Assembly (NCBI GenBank): GCA_963803875.1 | Contig: CAWDOA010000016.1 | Span: 496,001-560,000, forward strand | Direction of reading: 5' to 3' | Length of the DNA: 64,000 nt | Source: JABDIY01 sp963803875 | GTDB lineage: Bacteria > Actinomycetota > Acidimicrobiia > Acidimicrobiales > SZUA-35 | Shown here: positions 1 to 8,314 of the stretch, piece by piece | Numbering within the stretch: position 1 is the first letter of the stretch | Layout of the letters: each line of letters opens with the position of its first letter | Made by a program: the position numbers and the translations under genes | Notes under the pieces: model-generated | Told to the model about the DNA's origin: nothing | Database searches by the model: none | What the model saw: only the letters and a program-made list of their open reading frames with translations

Positions 1-2
1 GG

Positions 3-737
3 GTGTCGGGATCGGAGTTCGCAGCTGCCGCAGAGATCGAACTTGCCACCTATCGTGCCGTAGACAGTTCGATCACACCCCGAGTGGACCTCCGCGACGA
101 CGTGTCAACGTTGATGGTATCGGCGGGGAATCTCCTGGTCGGTCGGTCCATGTCGATACCAAGCGACCGGGTCAATGCTCTCATCCAGCATGAGGTCGGC
201 ACGCACGTTGTCACCTACTGGAACGGTCGCGCTCAGCCTTTTCGACTACTCGCCTCTGGGCTGGCGCGCCACGACGAGCTCCAGGAGGGCTTGGCTGTCT
301 TCGCCGAATACATCGTCGGCGGTTTGACTTCGGCGAGGTTGCGGACGTTGGCGGCGCGAGTTGTTGCTGCGCGCGCTGTCTCCGATGGCGCGGAATTTGT
401 CGACACGCATCGGTTGCTCGTCGAGGAGGTCGGCCTCTCGAATCGCAGCGCGTTCATGGTTGGGATGCGGGTCCATCGCGGCGGCGGGCTGGTCAAGGAC
501 GCTGTCTATCTACGGGGACTGCAGGGCGTGGTTGACTATGTCGGCAAAGGTGGCAGGTTGGACACACTTCTCGTCGGCAAGATCGCAACGGAGCACACTG
601 CGGTGATCGAGGAGCTGCAACGGCGCGAGGTCCTCCACTCGCCCCTGCTGCGCCCGAACTTCCTGAACGGCCCGGACAGCCACTATCGAATAGAGCGGGT
701 ACGCGATGGAATTGACCTTGCAGACCTGATCGAGTGA
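3..737 (+). CDS. QEGLA-motif (DUF1704, MATCAP-like) metallopeptidase, C-terminal part
   Basis: The reading frame is open to the left edge, so the true start is probably outside the window; families of this type are usually about 400 residues or more and 244 are visible here. The visible part carries a zincin-type HEVGTH motif (HExxxH) near residue 64 and, about 30 residues later, ELQEGLAVFAEY, which contains the QEGLA signature that names the family. In the related eukaryotic MATCAP enzymes these residues hold zinc and the chain is a tyrosine carboxypeptidase; the bacterial substrate is not known. It ends 153 bp before the convergent GlnR-like gene, and no gene is seen in that gap. Family assignment is firm, function is not. 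Confidence 0.8.
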   Translation: MSGSEFAAAAEIELATYRAVDSSITPRVDLRDDVSTLMVSAGNLLVGRSMSIPSDRVNALIQHEVGTHVVTYWNGRAQPFRLLASGLARHDELQEGLAVFAEYIVGGLTSARLRTLAARVVAARAVSDGAEFVDTHRLLVEEVGLSNRSAFMVGMRVHRGGGLVKDAVYLRGLQGVVDYVGKGGRLDTLLVGKIATEHTAVIEELQRREVLHSPLLRPNFLNGPDSHYRIERVRDGIDLADLIE

Positions 738-890
738 ATCTGACCGCGCCGACCCCCACCCTGGTCAGAGCTATGGAAATGCTCCCGGGGGCGTCGTCTG
801 CGAATGCTGTTTGCCAATGCCAGACGCATACAGTCGGCGTCCGGGGCCAAGACCCGACTTCAGTCCCTGATTCTGCGCGGTGTCTGTCGA

Positions 891-1598
891 TCAGCGGGTG
901 TCGTCGAGCTTGTAGCCGACAGACCGCACGGTTTGGATCAGGTGGGAGAATTCTTCACCGAACTTGGCCCTCAGCCGGCGCACGTGAACGTCGACGGTCC
1001 GGGCACCCCCGTAGTACTCATAGCCCCATACTCGGTTCAGGAGGATCTCTCGGCTGAAGACCTTGCCGGGGCTGTGAGCGAGATACTTCAGCAGCTCGTA
1101 TTCCATGTAGGTGAGATCCAGGGGCCGGTTCGACAACATCGCCTGGTATGTCTCGAGGTTCAGAATCAACGGTCCGATCTCGACGACCTCGGGGCCCGGT
1201 GCCCGTCCGCTTCGCCAGAGCAGGTGTCCCACGCGCGCTTCCAGTTCGCTGGGGTGGAAGGGGGAGAGGATGAAGTCATCGAACTGTTCATGTCGTTGCG
1301 CCAAATCGGCGATCTTCGAGCCACCGACCAACACCAGGGTGGGCATCACCGGATCGTCGAGTTTGCGACTGTCTCGGCAGAAGGCCCAGCCCGCGGCGGC
1401 GAAACGTTCGTCGTCGGCGATCGAAACAATCGTTCCGGACCATCCCTGGGGTGGGCATTTGGCGCGGAGCTCTTGTGCAGTGACGATCTCGACACACCCC
1501 AAGCCGGCCATCGAAAGCGTTCGTAACACCTCGACGGGACCTGATCCCGGTGCGTCGGGATCGGAGAACACAGCGAATATCGGCTGGTGGTCGGTCAC
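891..1598 (-). CDS. glnR: GlnR-like winged-helix response regulator (atypical receiver)
   Basis: 235 residues from a GTG start. The C-terminal ~100 residues are a clear OmpR/PhoB winged helix (LTYMEYELLKYLAHSPGKVF, then NRVWGYEY, then DVHVRRLRAKFG). The N-terminal ~120 residues fit a receiver fold, but the third-strand segment reads GTIVSIADD and shows no phosphoacceptor Asp at the usual place. That pattern is typical of the orphan actinobacterial nitrogen regulator GlnR. The neighbour supports this: the type I glutamine synthetase gene ends 19 bp away on the same strand and lies upstream, so the two may be co-transcribed. GlnR proteins control nitrogen assimilation genes. Another OmpR-family regulator remains possible. 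Confidence 0.7.
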   Translation of the reverse strand: MTDHQPIFAVFSDPDAPGSGPVEVLRTLSMAGLGCVEIVTAQELRAKCPPQGWSGTIVSIADDERFAAAGWAFCRDSRKLDDPVMPTLVLVGGSKIADLAQRHEQFDDFILSPFHPSELEARVGHLLWRSGRAPGPEVVEIGPLILNLETYQAMLSNRPLDLTYMEYELLKYLAHSPGKVFSREILLNRVWGYEYYGGARTVDVHVRRLRAKFGEEFSHLIQTVRSVGYKLDDTR

Positions 1599-1617
1599 GA
1601 ACGATCCTCGGTGCCCG

Positions 1618-2955
1618 CTACCACGAAGGCAGGTAACGCTGGAGTTCCCACGGACTCACATGCGCTTTGTAGTCGGCCCATTCACTTCGCTTGTTTCGGA
1701 GGAACCACTCGAAGATGTGATCGCCGAGCGCCTCCTTGACCAGTTCGGAGCGCTCCATCTCGTCGAGCGCCTCTGCCAGAGAGGCGGGTAGGGATTCGAT
1801 TCCCAGTTCGCGAACCTGAGCGGGAGAGAGGTCGCCCAGATTCTGGGTGAGTTCGTTCGGGAGTTCGTAACCCTCTCGCACGCCCTTCATGCCGGCGGCA
1901 ACGATGACCGAGAACGCCAGATAGGGATTGCAGGCAGGATCCGGAGAACGTAGCTCGATCCGGGTCGAGCTGGGTTTGTCCATCTTGGTGACCGGCACCC
2001 GAACCAATGCACTTCGGTTCTGCTGGGCCCAACTGATCCACGCCGGGGCCTCGAAACCGATGACCAGCCGTTTGTAGGAGTTCACCAATTGGTTCGTGAT
2101 TGCGGTGATCTCACGGGCATGTCGGAGCAGGCCGGCAGTGAACGCTCGGCCCACATCGCTGAGCCCGTACTGGCTCTCCGAATCGTGGAACGCGTTGCCG
2201 TGCTCGCCGAACAACGAAAGATGGAGATGCATCCCCGATCCTTGGATCCCCGCGATTGGCTTGGGCATGAAACTGGCAAAGCGATTCTGTTCCAGTGCCA
2301 ACTCCCGCACAACGAGCCGGAAGGTCATGATCTGATCGGCCATCGTGAGTGCATCTGTGTAGCGGAGATCGATCTCATGCTGACTCGGGGAGTCCTCGTG
2401 AAAGGAGTACTCAACCGGAATGCCCATGGTTTCGAGGACTGTGATGGTGCGCCGGCGGAGATCCGATGCGACGTCGCTTGTGGTCAGATCAAAGAACGAA
2501 CCGCTGTCGAGGAGTTCAGGCGTGTGGCTCGGGTTGCCGTCAGCGAAGTAGAAGAACTCCATCTCCGGCGCAGTGAACAGTCCGTAGCCCTCAGCTTCGG
2601 CCGCCTTTAGATTCCGGCGCAGGATGTGGCGAGGATCGCCTGTGAACGCCGTGCCGTCGGGGTTGGTGATGTCGCAGAACATACGAGCGGTCGATCCGCC
2701 GTCGGCCCAGGGCATCAACTCGAATGTGTTGGGATCGGGCTTGGCGATCACGTCCGATTCCTGAACCCGGCTGAAGCCGTCGATCGCCGAGCCGTCGAAG
2801 TGCACACCCTCGTCGAACGCACTGTCCAGTTCAGCGGGGCTGATTGCGACAGACTTGAGTTGCCCGAGAACGTCGGTGAACCAGAGTCGGATCAGGCGGA
2901 CCCGGCGTTCCTCCACCGCTTTGAGGACGAAGTCATACTGGGGATTAACGGGCAC
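1618..2955 (-). CDS. glnA: glutamine synthetase type I (GlnA2-like)
   Basis: 445 residues, GTG start preceded by a GGAGG-type ribosome site. It makes glutamine from glutamate, ammonia and ATP in the cytoplasm. The N-terminal beta-grasp segment (RLWFTDVLGQLKSVA, then DGSAIDGFSRVQESD) and the catalytic barrel (EMEFFYF; GSGMHLHLSLF; NRSALVRVP; RIELRSPDPACNPYL) are all present, so the enzyme looks complete. Length and N-terminus match the short GSI-alpha group, to which actinobacterial GlnA2 belongs, and no NLYDLP-like adenylylation loop is visible. It is divergent from glnII, with a 261-bp shared control region between them. Confidence 0.92.
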   Translation of the reverse strand: MPVNPQYDFVLKAVEERRVRLIRLWFTDVLGQLKSVAISPAELDSAFDEGVHFDGSAIDGFSRVQESDVIAKPDPNTFELMPWADGGSTARMFCDITNPDGTAFTGDPRHILRRNLKAAEAEGYGLFTAPEMEFFYFADGNPSHTPELLDSGSFFDLTTSDVASDLRRRTITVLETMGIPVEYSFHEDSPSQHEIDLRYTDALTMADQIMTFRLVVRELALEQNRFASFMPKPIAGIQGSGMHLHLSLFGEHGNAFHDSESQYGLSDVGRAFTAGLLRHAREITAITNQLVNSYKRLVIGFEAPAWISWAQQNRSALVRVPVTKMDKPSSTRIELRSPDPACNPYLAFSVIVAAGMKGVREGYELPNELTQNLGDLSPAQVRELGIESLPASLAEALDEMERSELVKEALGDHIFEWFLRNKRSEWADYKAHVSPWELQRYLPSW

Positions 2956-3216
2956 TCTGCCTCCACTCGAAATTCGTCTGAGCGGTCAATGGCCCTCGGG
3001 AGGACCGCCAGACCGGCAACGGGTCGCTTTCACAAGTGAACAGGCGGATCGGCGCCACCCCACAAGCGTTCACACCCTATTAACAAACTGAGCATTGCGA
3101 AATCGATTCGGTGCCGTTTGACTCATAGGGTCAGAAAACGGCTGACAGTGCGGTTGGCCACCATGAGCGCGTTCTGGGCGTCAAACGCCGACCCGCATTA
3201 CCTTCAAGGAGAACCA
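2956..3216. promoter_or_regulatory. divergent control region between glnA and glnII
   Basis: This 261-bp non-coding stretch must hold the promoters of both glutamine synthetase genes. It contains an AT-richer core around 3080-3150. On the minus strand, GTTAAT followed by GTGAAC about 5 bp later resembles the GTnAC-n6-GAAAC pattern bound by actinobacterial GlnR, but the match is imperfect. A clear AAGGAG ribosome site (3206-3211) serves the glnII ATG at 3217. I do not assign -10 or -35 boxes with confidence. Confidence 0.4.
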
Positions 3217-4231
3217 ATGGTCTACAGGGCTGAATACCTCTGGATCGACGGGGCCGAACCAACCCCGGAGATTCGATCGAAGACGAAGATCCTCGAGGAT
3301 GGCACCGAGCCGGGCGTCTGGGGCTACGACGGCTCGTCCACCAACCAGGCACCGGGTGACAAGTCAGACATCGTTTTACAGCCGGTCTTCCAGTGCCCGG
3401 ATCCCATTCGTGGTGGCGACAACATTCTCGTTATGTGCGAGACCTTGCATACCGCCGACATGTCGCCGATTCCTTCCAACACCAGGTCCGTCGCTCGCGA
3501 GGCCGAAGACGAAGTATGGCGATCAGGAGCCATGGTTCGGTTTGGAGCAGGAGTACACGCTGCTCGATCCGGTGACCGGCTGGCCGGCCGGGTTCCCAGA
3601 GCACGGCTATCCCCGTCCGCAGGGTCCGTACTATTGCGGCGTTGGAGCGGTCAAGATCTATGGCCGAGACCTGGTCGAGCGTCATACCACCGCCTGCATC
3701 GAGGCTGGACTGAAGATCAGCGGAACCAACGCCGAGGTCATGCCCGGCCAGTGGGAGTTCCAGATCGGCCCGGCCGGAACGGTTGAGGTCGGCGACCACC
3801 TCTGGATCGCCCGGTACTTGCTCTATCGCCTGGCCGAAGACGAAGACCTCGAGGTCAGCCTCGAGGCCAAGCCGATGAAGGGCGACTGGAATGGCGCCGG
3901 TATGCACACCAACTTCTCGACCGCCAAGATGCGCGAAGGGTACGACCCGATCATCGCCGCATGCGAGGCCCTCGGCAAGCCCGGCTTCCCCGAGGCGCAC
4001 CTCGAGGTCTACGGCGTGGGGATCGAGGACCGGCTCACCGGTGCTCACGAGACCCAGCGATTCGACCAGTACAGCTACGGCGTCTCCGATCGTGGTGCTT
4101 CGATCCGCATTCCTTGGCAGGTCGCGCAGGACAGGAAGGGCTACATCGAAGATCGGCGTCCGAATGCGAACGCCGACCCGTACCTGGTTGCCGCTGTGAT
4201 CACCAACACCGTGGGTGAGGTTCTGGCGTAG
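3217..4231 (+). CDS. glnII: glutamine synthetase type II (GlnII), reading frame broken by one base
   Basis: The protein starts MVYRAEYLWIDG at ATG 3217 behind AAGGAG and follows the eukaryotic-type GSII family (WGYDGSSTNQAPG; CPDPIRGGDN) to about residue 97. There the frame shifts by one near base 3508: the homology jumps to the next frame at YGDQEPWFGLEQEYT and continues to the normal C-terminus (NAEVMPGQWEFQIGP; KGDWNGAGMHTNFST; DRGASIRIP; EDRRPNANADPY). Removing a single base in 3501-3512 would restore a full-length protein of about 337 residues. All catalytic segments are conserved, so either the base is a sequencing error or the gene was inactivated recently. A strong hairpin follows the stop. 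Confidence 0.85.
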
Positions 4232-4247
4232 TACCACCGCTCAAGAA

Positions 4248-4286
4248 ACGAACGCCGGGCCTGTGGGTCCGGCGTTCGTTGTTTTG
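4248..4286. terminator. bidirectional intrinsic terminator between glnII and selC
   Basis: A perfect 11-bp stem, ACGAACGCCGG paired with CCGGCGTTCGT, encloses a 10-nt loop. On the plus strand it is followed by TGTTTT, which suits termination of glnII; on the minus strand it is followed by TTTCTT, which suits termination of the tRNA gene running toward it. Confidence 0.8.
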
Positions 4287-4380
4287 GCGGAGGTGGACGG
4301 GAATCGAACCCGCCTGACGAGGATCACCCGTCACGCCCGCTTTGAAGGCGGGGGCGCCCACCAGGTACGCAGACACCTCC
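4285..4380 (-). tRNA. selC: tRNA-Sec (anticodon TCA), selC
   Basis: Read on the minus strand, this is a 96-nt tRNA including an encoded CCA end. The anticodon stem CCCGC/GCGGG closes the loop CTTCAAA, giving anticodon UCA. The long acceptor arm (GGAGGTG opposite CACCTCC, discriminator G), the extended variable arm and the overall length match bacterial selenocysteine tRNAs such as E. coli selC (95 nt). The eighth acceptor pair is a T/C mismatch as written. The T arm, GCGGG TTCGATT CCCGT, is well formed. This tRNA is charged with Ser, converted to Sec and read at in-frame UGA. No selA, selB or selD is in the window. Confidence 0.9.
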
Positions 4381-4570
4381 AATGGTTGACCAAGCTAGCA
4401 GGTGATCGACGATTCTCAAATACGGTTAAATACTACAAAACATGTAGGAATACTCTACGCGACCTCGTAGGGTTCGCATACCAAGTGCATCACTTGTTTG
4501 CAGTCGTGGACTGCCAGGGTCGCTGCTTTGCCACGGTGAGGCAACGACGAGCTCCGCATGAGGAGCCTTC
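4381..4570 (+). promoter_or_regulatory. AT-richer leader of the Tad pilus operon
   Basis: This 190-bp gap between selC and the first Tad gene is clearly AT-richer than its surroundings around 4410-4460 and probably carries the promoter of the Tad operon and of the divergent selC. A perfect interrupted palindrome, CAAGTG-CAT-CACTTG, lies at 4482-4496 and could be an operator. CTACG-n6-CGTAG at about 4455-4470 is a second small inverted repeat. GAGGAG near 4560 is the ribosome site for the ATG at 4571. Confidence 0.4.
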
Positions 4571-5221
4571 ATGACCTCGGGAACATCGATCTGTCTCTCG
4601 TTCCATTCGGCCAAGGGCGGCGTCGGAACCTCAGTTGTTGCGGCGGCCACGTCATTGCTGTCCGCCGAACAGAACCAAACTCTCCTGGTCGACCTCGCCG
4701 GTGATCAGACCCTCATCTTCGGCGCCTCTGAGCCAACGGCAACGCTGTCGGACTGGTTGGGTAGTGAAGCTCCCCATCCCGATTCCCTCGCTCGGCTATC
4801 GCATGAGATCTCCCCGGGACTGTCCCTGTTGGCCGTTGACCGAACCGGTTGTCTGCCCAGAGCCGATCGGTTACGAACGTTGGCTCAGATTCTGCGCTCC
4901 GATACCCGGTCGGTGGTGATCGATCTCGGACGAATGTGGCAGGCCGGCGTGCCGCTGATCCAAGCCGCTGATCGCAGCTTCCTGGTGACCCGCCCCTGCT
5001 ACCTGGCACTGCGAGCCGCGATGACGGGGCCAACGCCCGACGGGGTGGTCTTGGTGTCTGAGAAGGGTCGTGCGCTCGGAAGTGAAGATGTCAGTTCGGC
5101 GTTGGGAGCGCCGGTGACGGCTTCGCTTTGGCTTGACCCTGCCGTCGCTAGGGCAGTCGATGCCGGTCTGCTCGCCACCCGATTGCCCCGATCGCTGCGG
5201 GCTTTGAGACAGCTGCTATGA
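4571..5221 (+). CDS. TadZ/CpaE-like MinD-family ATPase of the Tad pilus operon
   Basis: 216 residues. The N-terminus carries a deviant Walker A, SAKGGVGTS, typical of MinD/ParA ATPases, followed by LLVDLAGDQ in the position of the A' motif. Proteins of this type (TadZ, CpaE; Ssd in mycobacteria) place the pilus machine at the cell pole or are linked to septum control. It is the first gene of a run in which every stop overlaps or nearly touches the next start, followed directly by the CpaF ATPase. It is short for the family, and no separate receiver domain is visible. Confidence 0.75.
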   Translation: MTSGTSICLSFHSAKGGVGTSVVAAATSLLSAEQNQTLLVDLAGDQTLIFGASEPTATLSDWLGSEAPHPDSLARLSHEISPGLSLLAVDRTGCLPRADRLRTLAQILRSDTRSVVIDLGRMWQAGVPLIQAADRSFLVTRPCYLALRAAMTGPTPDGVVLVSEKGRALGSEDVSSALGAPVTASLWLDPAVARAVDAGLLATRLPRSLRALRQLL

Positions 5222-6237
5222 ATTCAGAACTTCGAAGTTGGTTGGCCGAGGACAATCAACTCACAAGAGAGCAACTCACCGAGCGTGTGCGACGCTCGGG
5301 TCCCGCGTCGGATGCGACGGAAACGAATTCGGAGATTCATCGAACCTTTCGTCGCATGAGCGGGTTTGGTCCGTTGACGCGATTGCTCGCCAGTGAAGAC
5401 GTCAACGACATCTGTATCAACGGGCCCGGCGAAGTGCTTGTCGACGCTGGCGGACGCTGGCACCGCTCGGGAATCGAAGTCAACGGCGAAGACCTCGATC
5501 TCATGGTCGAGCGGCTACTCGCCCCCAGCGGTCGACGGCTCGACCGACTGCACCCGATGGTCGATGCACAACTCGACGACGGTAGCCGTATCAATGTGGT
5601 GAGATCACCGGTGGCTCTGGGTGGTCCCCTTGTCACCATTCGGCGTTTCAAGAGCTGGGGTCACCCGCTGGACTCCTTCGGCGATGAATTGCAGATCGAC
5701 CAGATCCGGGCGGCCCTGAGCAGTCGGCTGAACATCGTGGTCAGCGGAGCTACCGGGGCCGGAAAGACATCTCTGCTTTCGGCGCTGGTCAACGAACTTC
5801 CCTCAGACGAACGTCTCGTTCTCGTGGAGGACACAGCCGAGGTGTACGCATCCGCTCATTCGGTGGTTCGCATGGAAACGCAGCCGGCGGTCGGGGAGCT
5901 CAGCGTCCACATTTCGCTGCGTGATCTCGTCCGGAACGCAATGCGGATGCGGCCAGACCGATTGATCGTCGGTGAGGTCCGTGGAGCTGAGGCGTTGGAT
6001 CTGTTGCTTGCTCTCAACACCGGACACCGGGGATCGCTGGCCACGTGTCATGGATCAAACAGCGGTGCAGTTCTGGAGCGAATAGCGCTTCTGGCTCAGC
6101 TCAGCCGTGAGGCCGATTCCGGCGCGATCCGATCGATGGTGAAAGCGGGCATCGATTTGGTGGTGCACGTCGAACGAATCGGAACTGAACGTCGCATCAG
6201 CGAAATTGCACGCATCGCAGACGTTGGCTTCATCTGA
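5218..6237 (+). CDS. TadA/CpaF secretion ATPase
   Basis: 339 residues, ATG overlapping the previous stop by 4 bp. It is a type II/IV secretion hexameric ATPase that powers pilus assembly at the inner membrane. Motifs in order: FGPLTRLLASEDVNDICING in the N-terminal domain, Walker A GATGAGKTS near residue 180, an Asp-box region (LVLVEDTAEV), Walker B RPDRLIVGEVRG and a His-box (TGHRGSLATCHG). It looks complete. The partners TadB and TadC follow immediately. Confidence 0.92.
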   Translation: MNSELRSWLAEDNQLTREQLTERVRRSGPASDATETNSEIHRTFRRMSGFGPLTRLLASEDVNDICINGPGEVLVDAGGRWHRSGIEVNGEDLDLMVERLLAPSGRRLDRLHPMVDAQLDDGSRINVVRSPVALGGPLVTIRRFKSWGHPLDSFGDELQIDQIRAALSSRLNIVVSGATGAGKTSLLSALVNELPSDERLVLVEDTAEVYASAHSVVRMETQPAVGELSVHISLRDLVRNAMRMRPDRLIVGEVRGAEALDLLLALNTGHRGSLATCHGSNSGAVLERIALLAQLSREADSGAIRSMVKAGIDLVVHVERIGTERRISEIARIADVGFI

Positions 6238-6986
6238 TGGTCGCTTTCGCCCTGAGCCTGCTGAGCGCCACGATGGTGTGGGCGGTGGTCGATCCGGGGC
6301 AGGTGCGTCGATTGGCCCAGCCCGATAGTTCGTCGCGATCGGTGCTCATCGGCATGGTTGCGGTAGTGGTGCTGCTCGGAGCGAGCCAGATCGTCCTGGT
6401 GCCGGTGGTTGGCCTGGTCGCGGCTGGGATCGGGTGGGTTCTGGTTCGTTCCGAATCCAGCCGACGGGCAGAATTGCGTCGACTCCAAGAGCAACCGGTG
6501 GTTGTCGCGGTCCTCGCCAGACGAATGGCGATGGGTCTGACGGTTCAGGCCGGGCTCGAATCGCTCACCGACCATCAATTGAGGGTGGTGTCGATGACGG
6601 ATGTGAAGGCACGGATACTGAGCGGTGAGGGTGCAGCCGACGCTCTCGCAGGCGAGCGAGGCCTCATAAGCGCTGCCTTGCTCGCCACCGAGATCTGCGG
6701 CGGGACGACGGCGGTGGCCCTCGAGCGATTGGCCGATCGGCTGAGTTCGTTGGCCCTCGACGGTCGCGCGGCGCAATCGCAATCGGGGCAGCAGCTGGCC
6801 TCGGCAGTGGTGATGTCCGGTCTCGCTCCACTGGTCTCGATTCTCTACGGCCTGAACGATCAGCGAGCTGCAGACTTCTATCTCAGGACGCCGCTTGGCG
6901 CTGCGGTTGTTGGGGTGTCGCTGCTGCTTTCGGGCGCAGGATGGTTCTGGATGCGCTTCATTACTCGACCGAGGTCATTCTCATGA
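6237..6986 (+). CDS. TadB-like pilus platform membrane protein
   Basis: 249 residues sharing one base with the CpaF stop. Two membrane segments lie at the N-terminus (about 1-20 and 38-65) and more near the C-terminus (about 180-240), around a cytosolic type II secretion F-domain. In the middle, the segment running from VAVLARRMAMGLTVQAGLE to LATEICGGTTAVALERLADR matches the F-domain layout of TadB. With TadC it would form the inner-membrane platform on which the CpaF ATPase acts. Assignment rests on topology and operon position. Confidence 0.8.
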   Translation: MVAFALSLLSATMVWAVVDPGQVRRLAQPDSSSRSVLIGMVAVVVLLGASQIVLVPVVGLVAAGIGWVLVRSESSRRAELRRLQEQPVVVAVLARRMAMGLTVQAGLESLTDHQLRVVSMTDVKARILSGEGAADALAGERGLISAALLATEICGGTTAVALERLADRLSSLALDGRAAQSQSGQQLASAVVMSGLAPLVSILYGLNDQRAADFYLRTPLGAAVVGVSLLLSGAGWFWMRFITRPRSFS

Positions 6987-7657
6987 CGGGGATAGTTCTC
7001 GGGTTGGCGGCCCTTGCGGTACCGCTTCTGTGGGTCGATGGAAACCAACCAGTTTCCCAAGCGCAGCCACGCTCCGGGCGGCGAATCCCGAAGGCACTTG
7101 TCGGCGGGTTACTCCTCGCAATGATCTCATGGTGGCTTTGCGTGCTCGGTATCACGGTCTACGTGATCCGAAAGCCTCTGATGGCCAAGGTTCTGAACGC
7201 TCGCGCCGATCGCGCCAGGGCTGCGGCCCTGTGCGAGTCCCTCGAGATCATCGCCATGGCGATCTGCGTCGGCATGCCGATCGACGACATGCTGAGTCTG
7301 GTTGTTCGGTGTGGAAAACCAGAAGTGCGGCCACTGTTCGAAGCGGCACGGAATGCGCTCTCGGTCGGCGACAGTCGACGGCAGGTCTTGCGGCAGATGG
7401 CCGAGCAGGGCGGAGCGCCGCTGGCGTCGATGTGTGAGGTGTTGATCGCGGCGGATCGCGATGGCGCACCGGTTGCTCTTGTCCTGGATCGGCTGGCGGC
7501 CGAAGCGGGGCGGGCTCACCGGTTGGCGGTAGAGGAGCGAGCCCGACGGGCGCCTGTTCTGATGCTGGCACCCCTCACGTTGTGCTGCCTTCCCGCAGTC
7601 CTGATCGGGACCGTGTTGCCGTTCATCCTGTTGTCGTTTGGCCAGACTTCGCTCTGA
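6983..7657 (+). CDS. TadC-like pilus platform membrane protein
   Basis: ATG 6983 overlaps the TadB stop as ATGA, so I prefer it to the upstream ATG at 6941. The protein has an N-terminal membrane segment, a second at about residues 35-60, a cytosolic F-domain (SLEIIAMAICVGMPIDDMLS; VLIAADRDGAPVALVLDRLA) and a C-terminal hydrophobic hairpin (LAPLTLCCLPAVLIGTVLPF). That is the usual TadC layout. A 60-bp gap follows before the pilin gene, the only real gap in the operon. Confidence 0.8.
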   Translation: MTGIVLGLAALAVPLLWVDGNQPVSQAQPRSGRRIPKALVGGLLLAMISWWLCVLGITVYVIRKPLMAKVLNARADRARAAALCESLEIIAMAICVGMPIDDMLSLVVRCGKPEVRPLFEAARNALSVGDSRRQVLRQMAEQGGAPLASMCEVLIAADRDGAPVALVLDRLAAEAGRAHRLAVEERARRAPVLMLAPLTLCCLPAVLIGTVLPFILLSFGQTSL

Positions 7658-7717
7658 GTGGCCTCTTCGCGGACCAGTAGACCTCCGCCTTCCACCCAAA
7701 ACCGAAAGGAAATCTCA

Positions 7718-7921
7718 ATGGCTCTCCTCTTTGTTGCCTTCTCGTATTCGCTGACCGCCAAGGCTCGGTCGGCCCAACGTGGGCAGGCCACCGTCGAATA
7801 TGTCGTGGTCGTGCTCGCCGCGTCGTTGTTGGCAGGCCTCTTCATTCGCTGGGTCAATGGCACCGGCAAGATCGGCGAGTTGCTCGATCGAGTGATCGAC
7901 ACTGTGATCGGCAGCGTCTGA
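7718..7921 (+). CDS. Flp/DUF4244-like pilin
   Basis: 67 residues, ATG behind GAAAGGA. The pattern is that of small actinobacterial pilins: a short basic leader, then RGQATVEYVVVVLAASLLAG, where the Glu-Tyr at the head of the hydrophobic helix is the class hallmark and cleavage would fall near the Gly. It is probably the major subunit of the pilus made by this operon. No prepilin peptidase is seen nearby, so cleavage would depend on an enzyme encoded elsewhere. Confidence 0.8.
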   Translation: MALLFVAFSYSLTAKARSAQRGQATVEYVVVVLAASLLAGLFIRWVNGTGKIGELLDRVIDTVIGSV

Positions 7922-8307
7922 TGGTCACGACCGGTGGTACCCAGTCCGCCAGCCGCGGTCAGGCAACTGTTGAGCTGGCACTGGTACTACCGGTCGTGGT
8001 TCTCCTGGCCCTGGCCGTCGGCCAAGTGGCCGCAGTTTCCGTCGACTCGGTCTTGGTGCATCATGCAGCCCGAGAAGCGGCCCGCGCTGCGGCCGTTGAT
8101 CCGTCCCACAGCGTTGCGAGGACCGCGGCGGTAGGTGCCGCGGGCTTGAACAGCGACAGTCTGGACGTCTCGCTGTCCGGTGGTACCCAAGCGGGAGATT
8201 CGCTGGCGGTGACGGTCACCTACCTGTCGTACACCTCCATGCCACTGGTGGGCCGATTCGTCGGTGACGTCCAACTCACATCCACCGTGACGATCCGCGT
8301 TGAGTAG
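7921..8307 (+). CDS. TadE-like minor pilin
   Basis: 128 residues, start overlapping the pilin stop as TGATG. It contains RGQATVELALVLPVVVLLAL, a TadE-type single membrane helix with the conserved Glu, followed by a segment rich in Ala (VHHAAREAARAAA) and a secreted beta-rich tail. TadE-like proteins are minor pilus components. It is the last gene of the operon and converges on the VOC gene 8 bp away. Confidence 0.8.
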   Translation: MVTTGGTQSASRGQATVELALVLPVVVLLALAVGQVAAVSVDSVLVHHAAREAARAAAVDPSHSVARTAAVGAAGLNSDSLDVSLSGGTQAGDSLAVTVTYLSYTSMPLVGRFVGDVQLTSTVTIRVE

Positions 8308-8314
8308 CTCCAAC

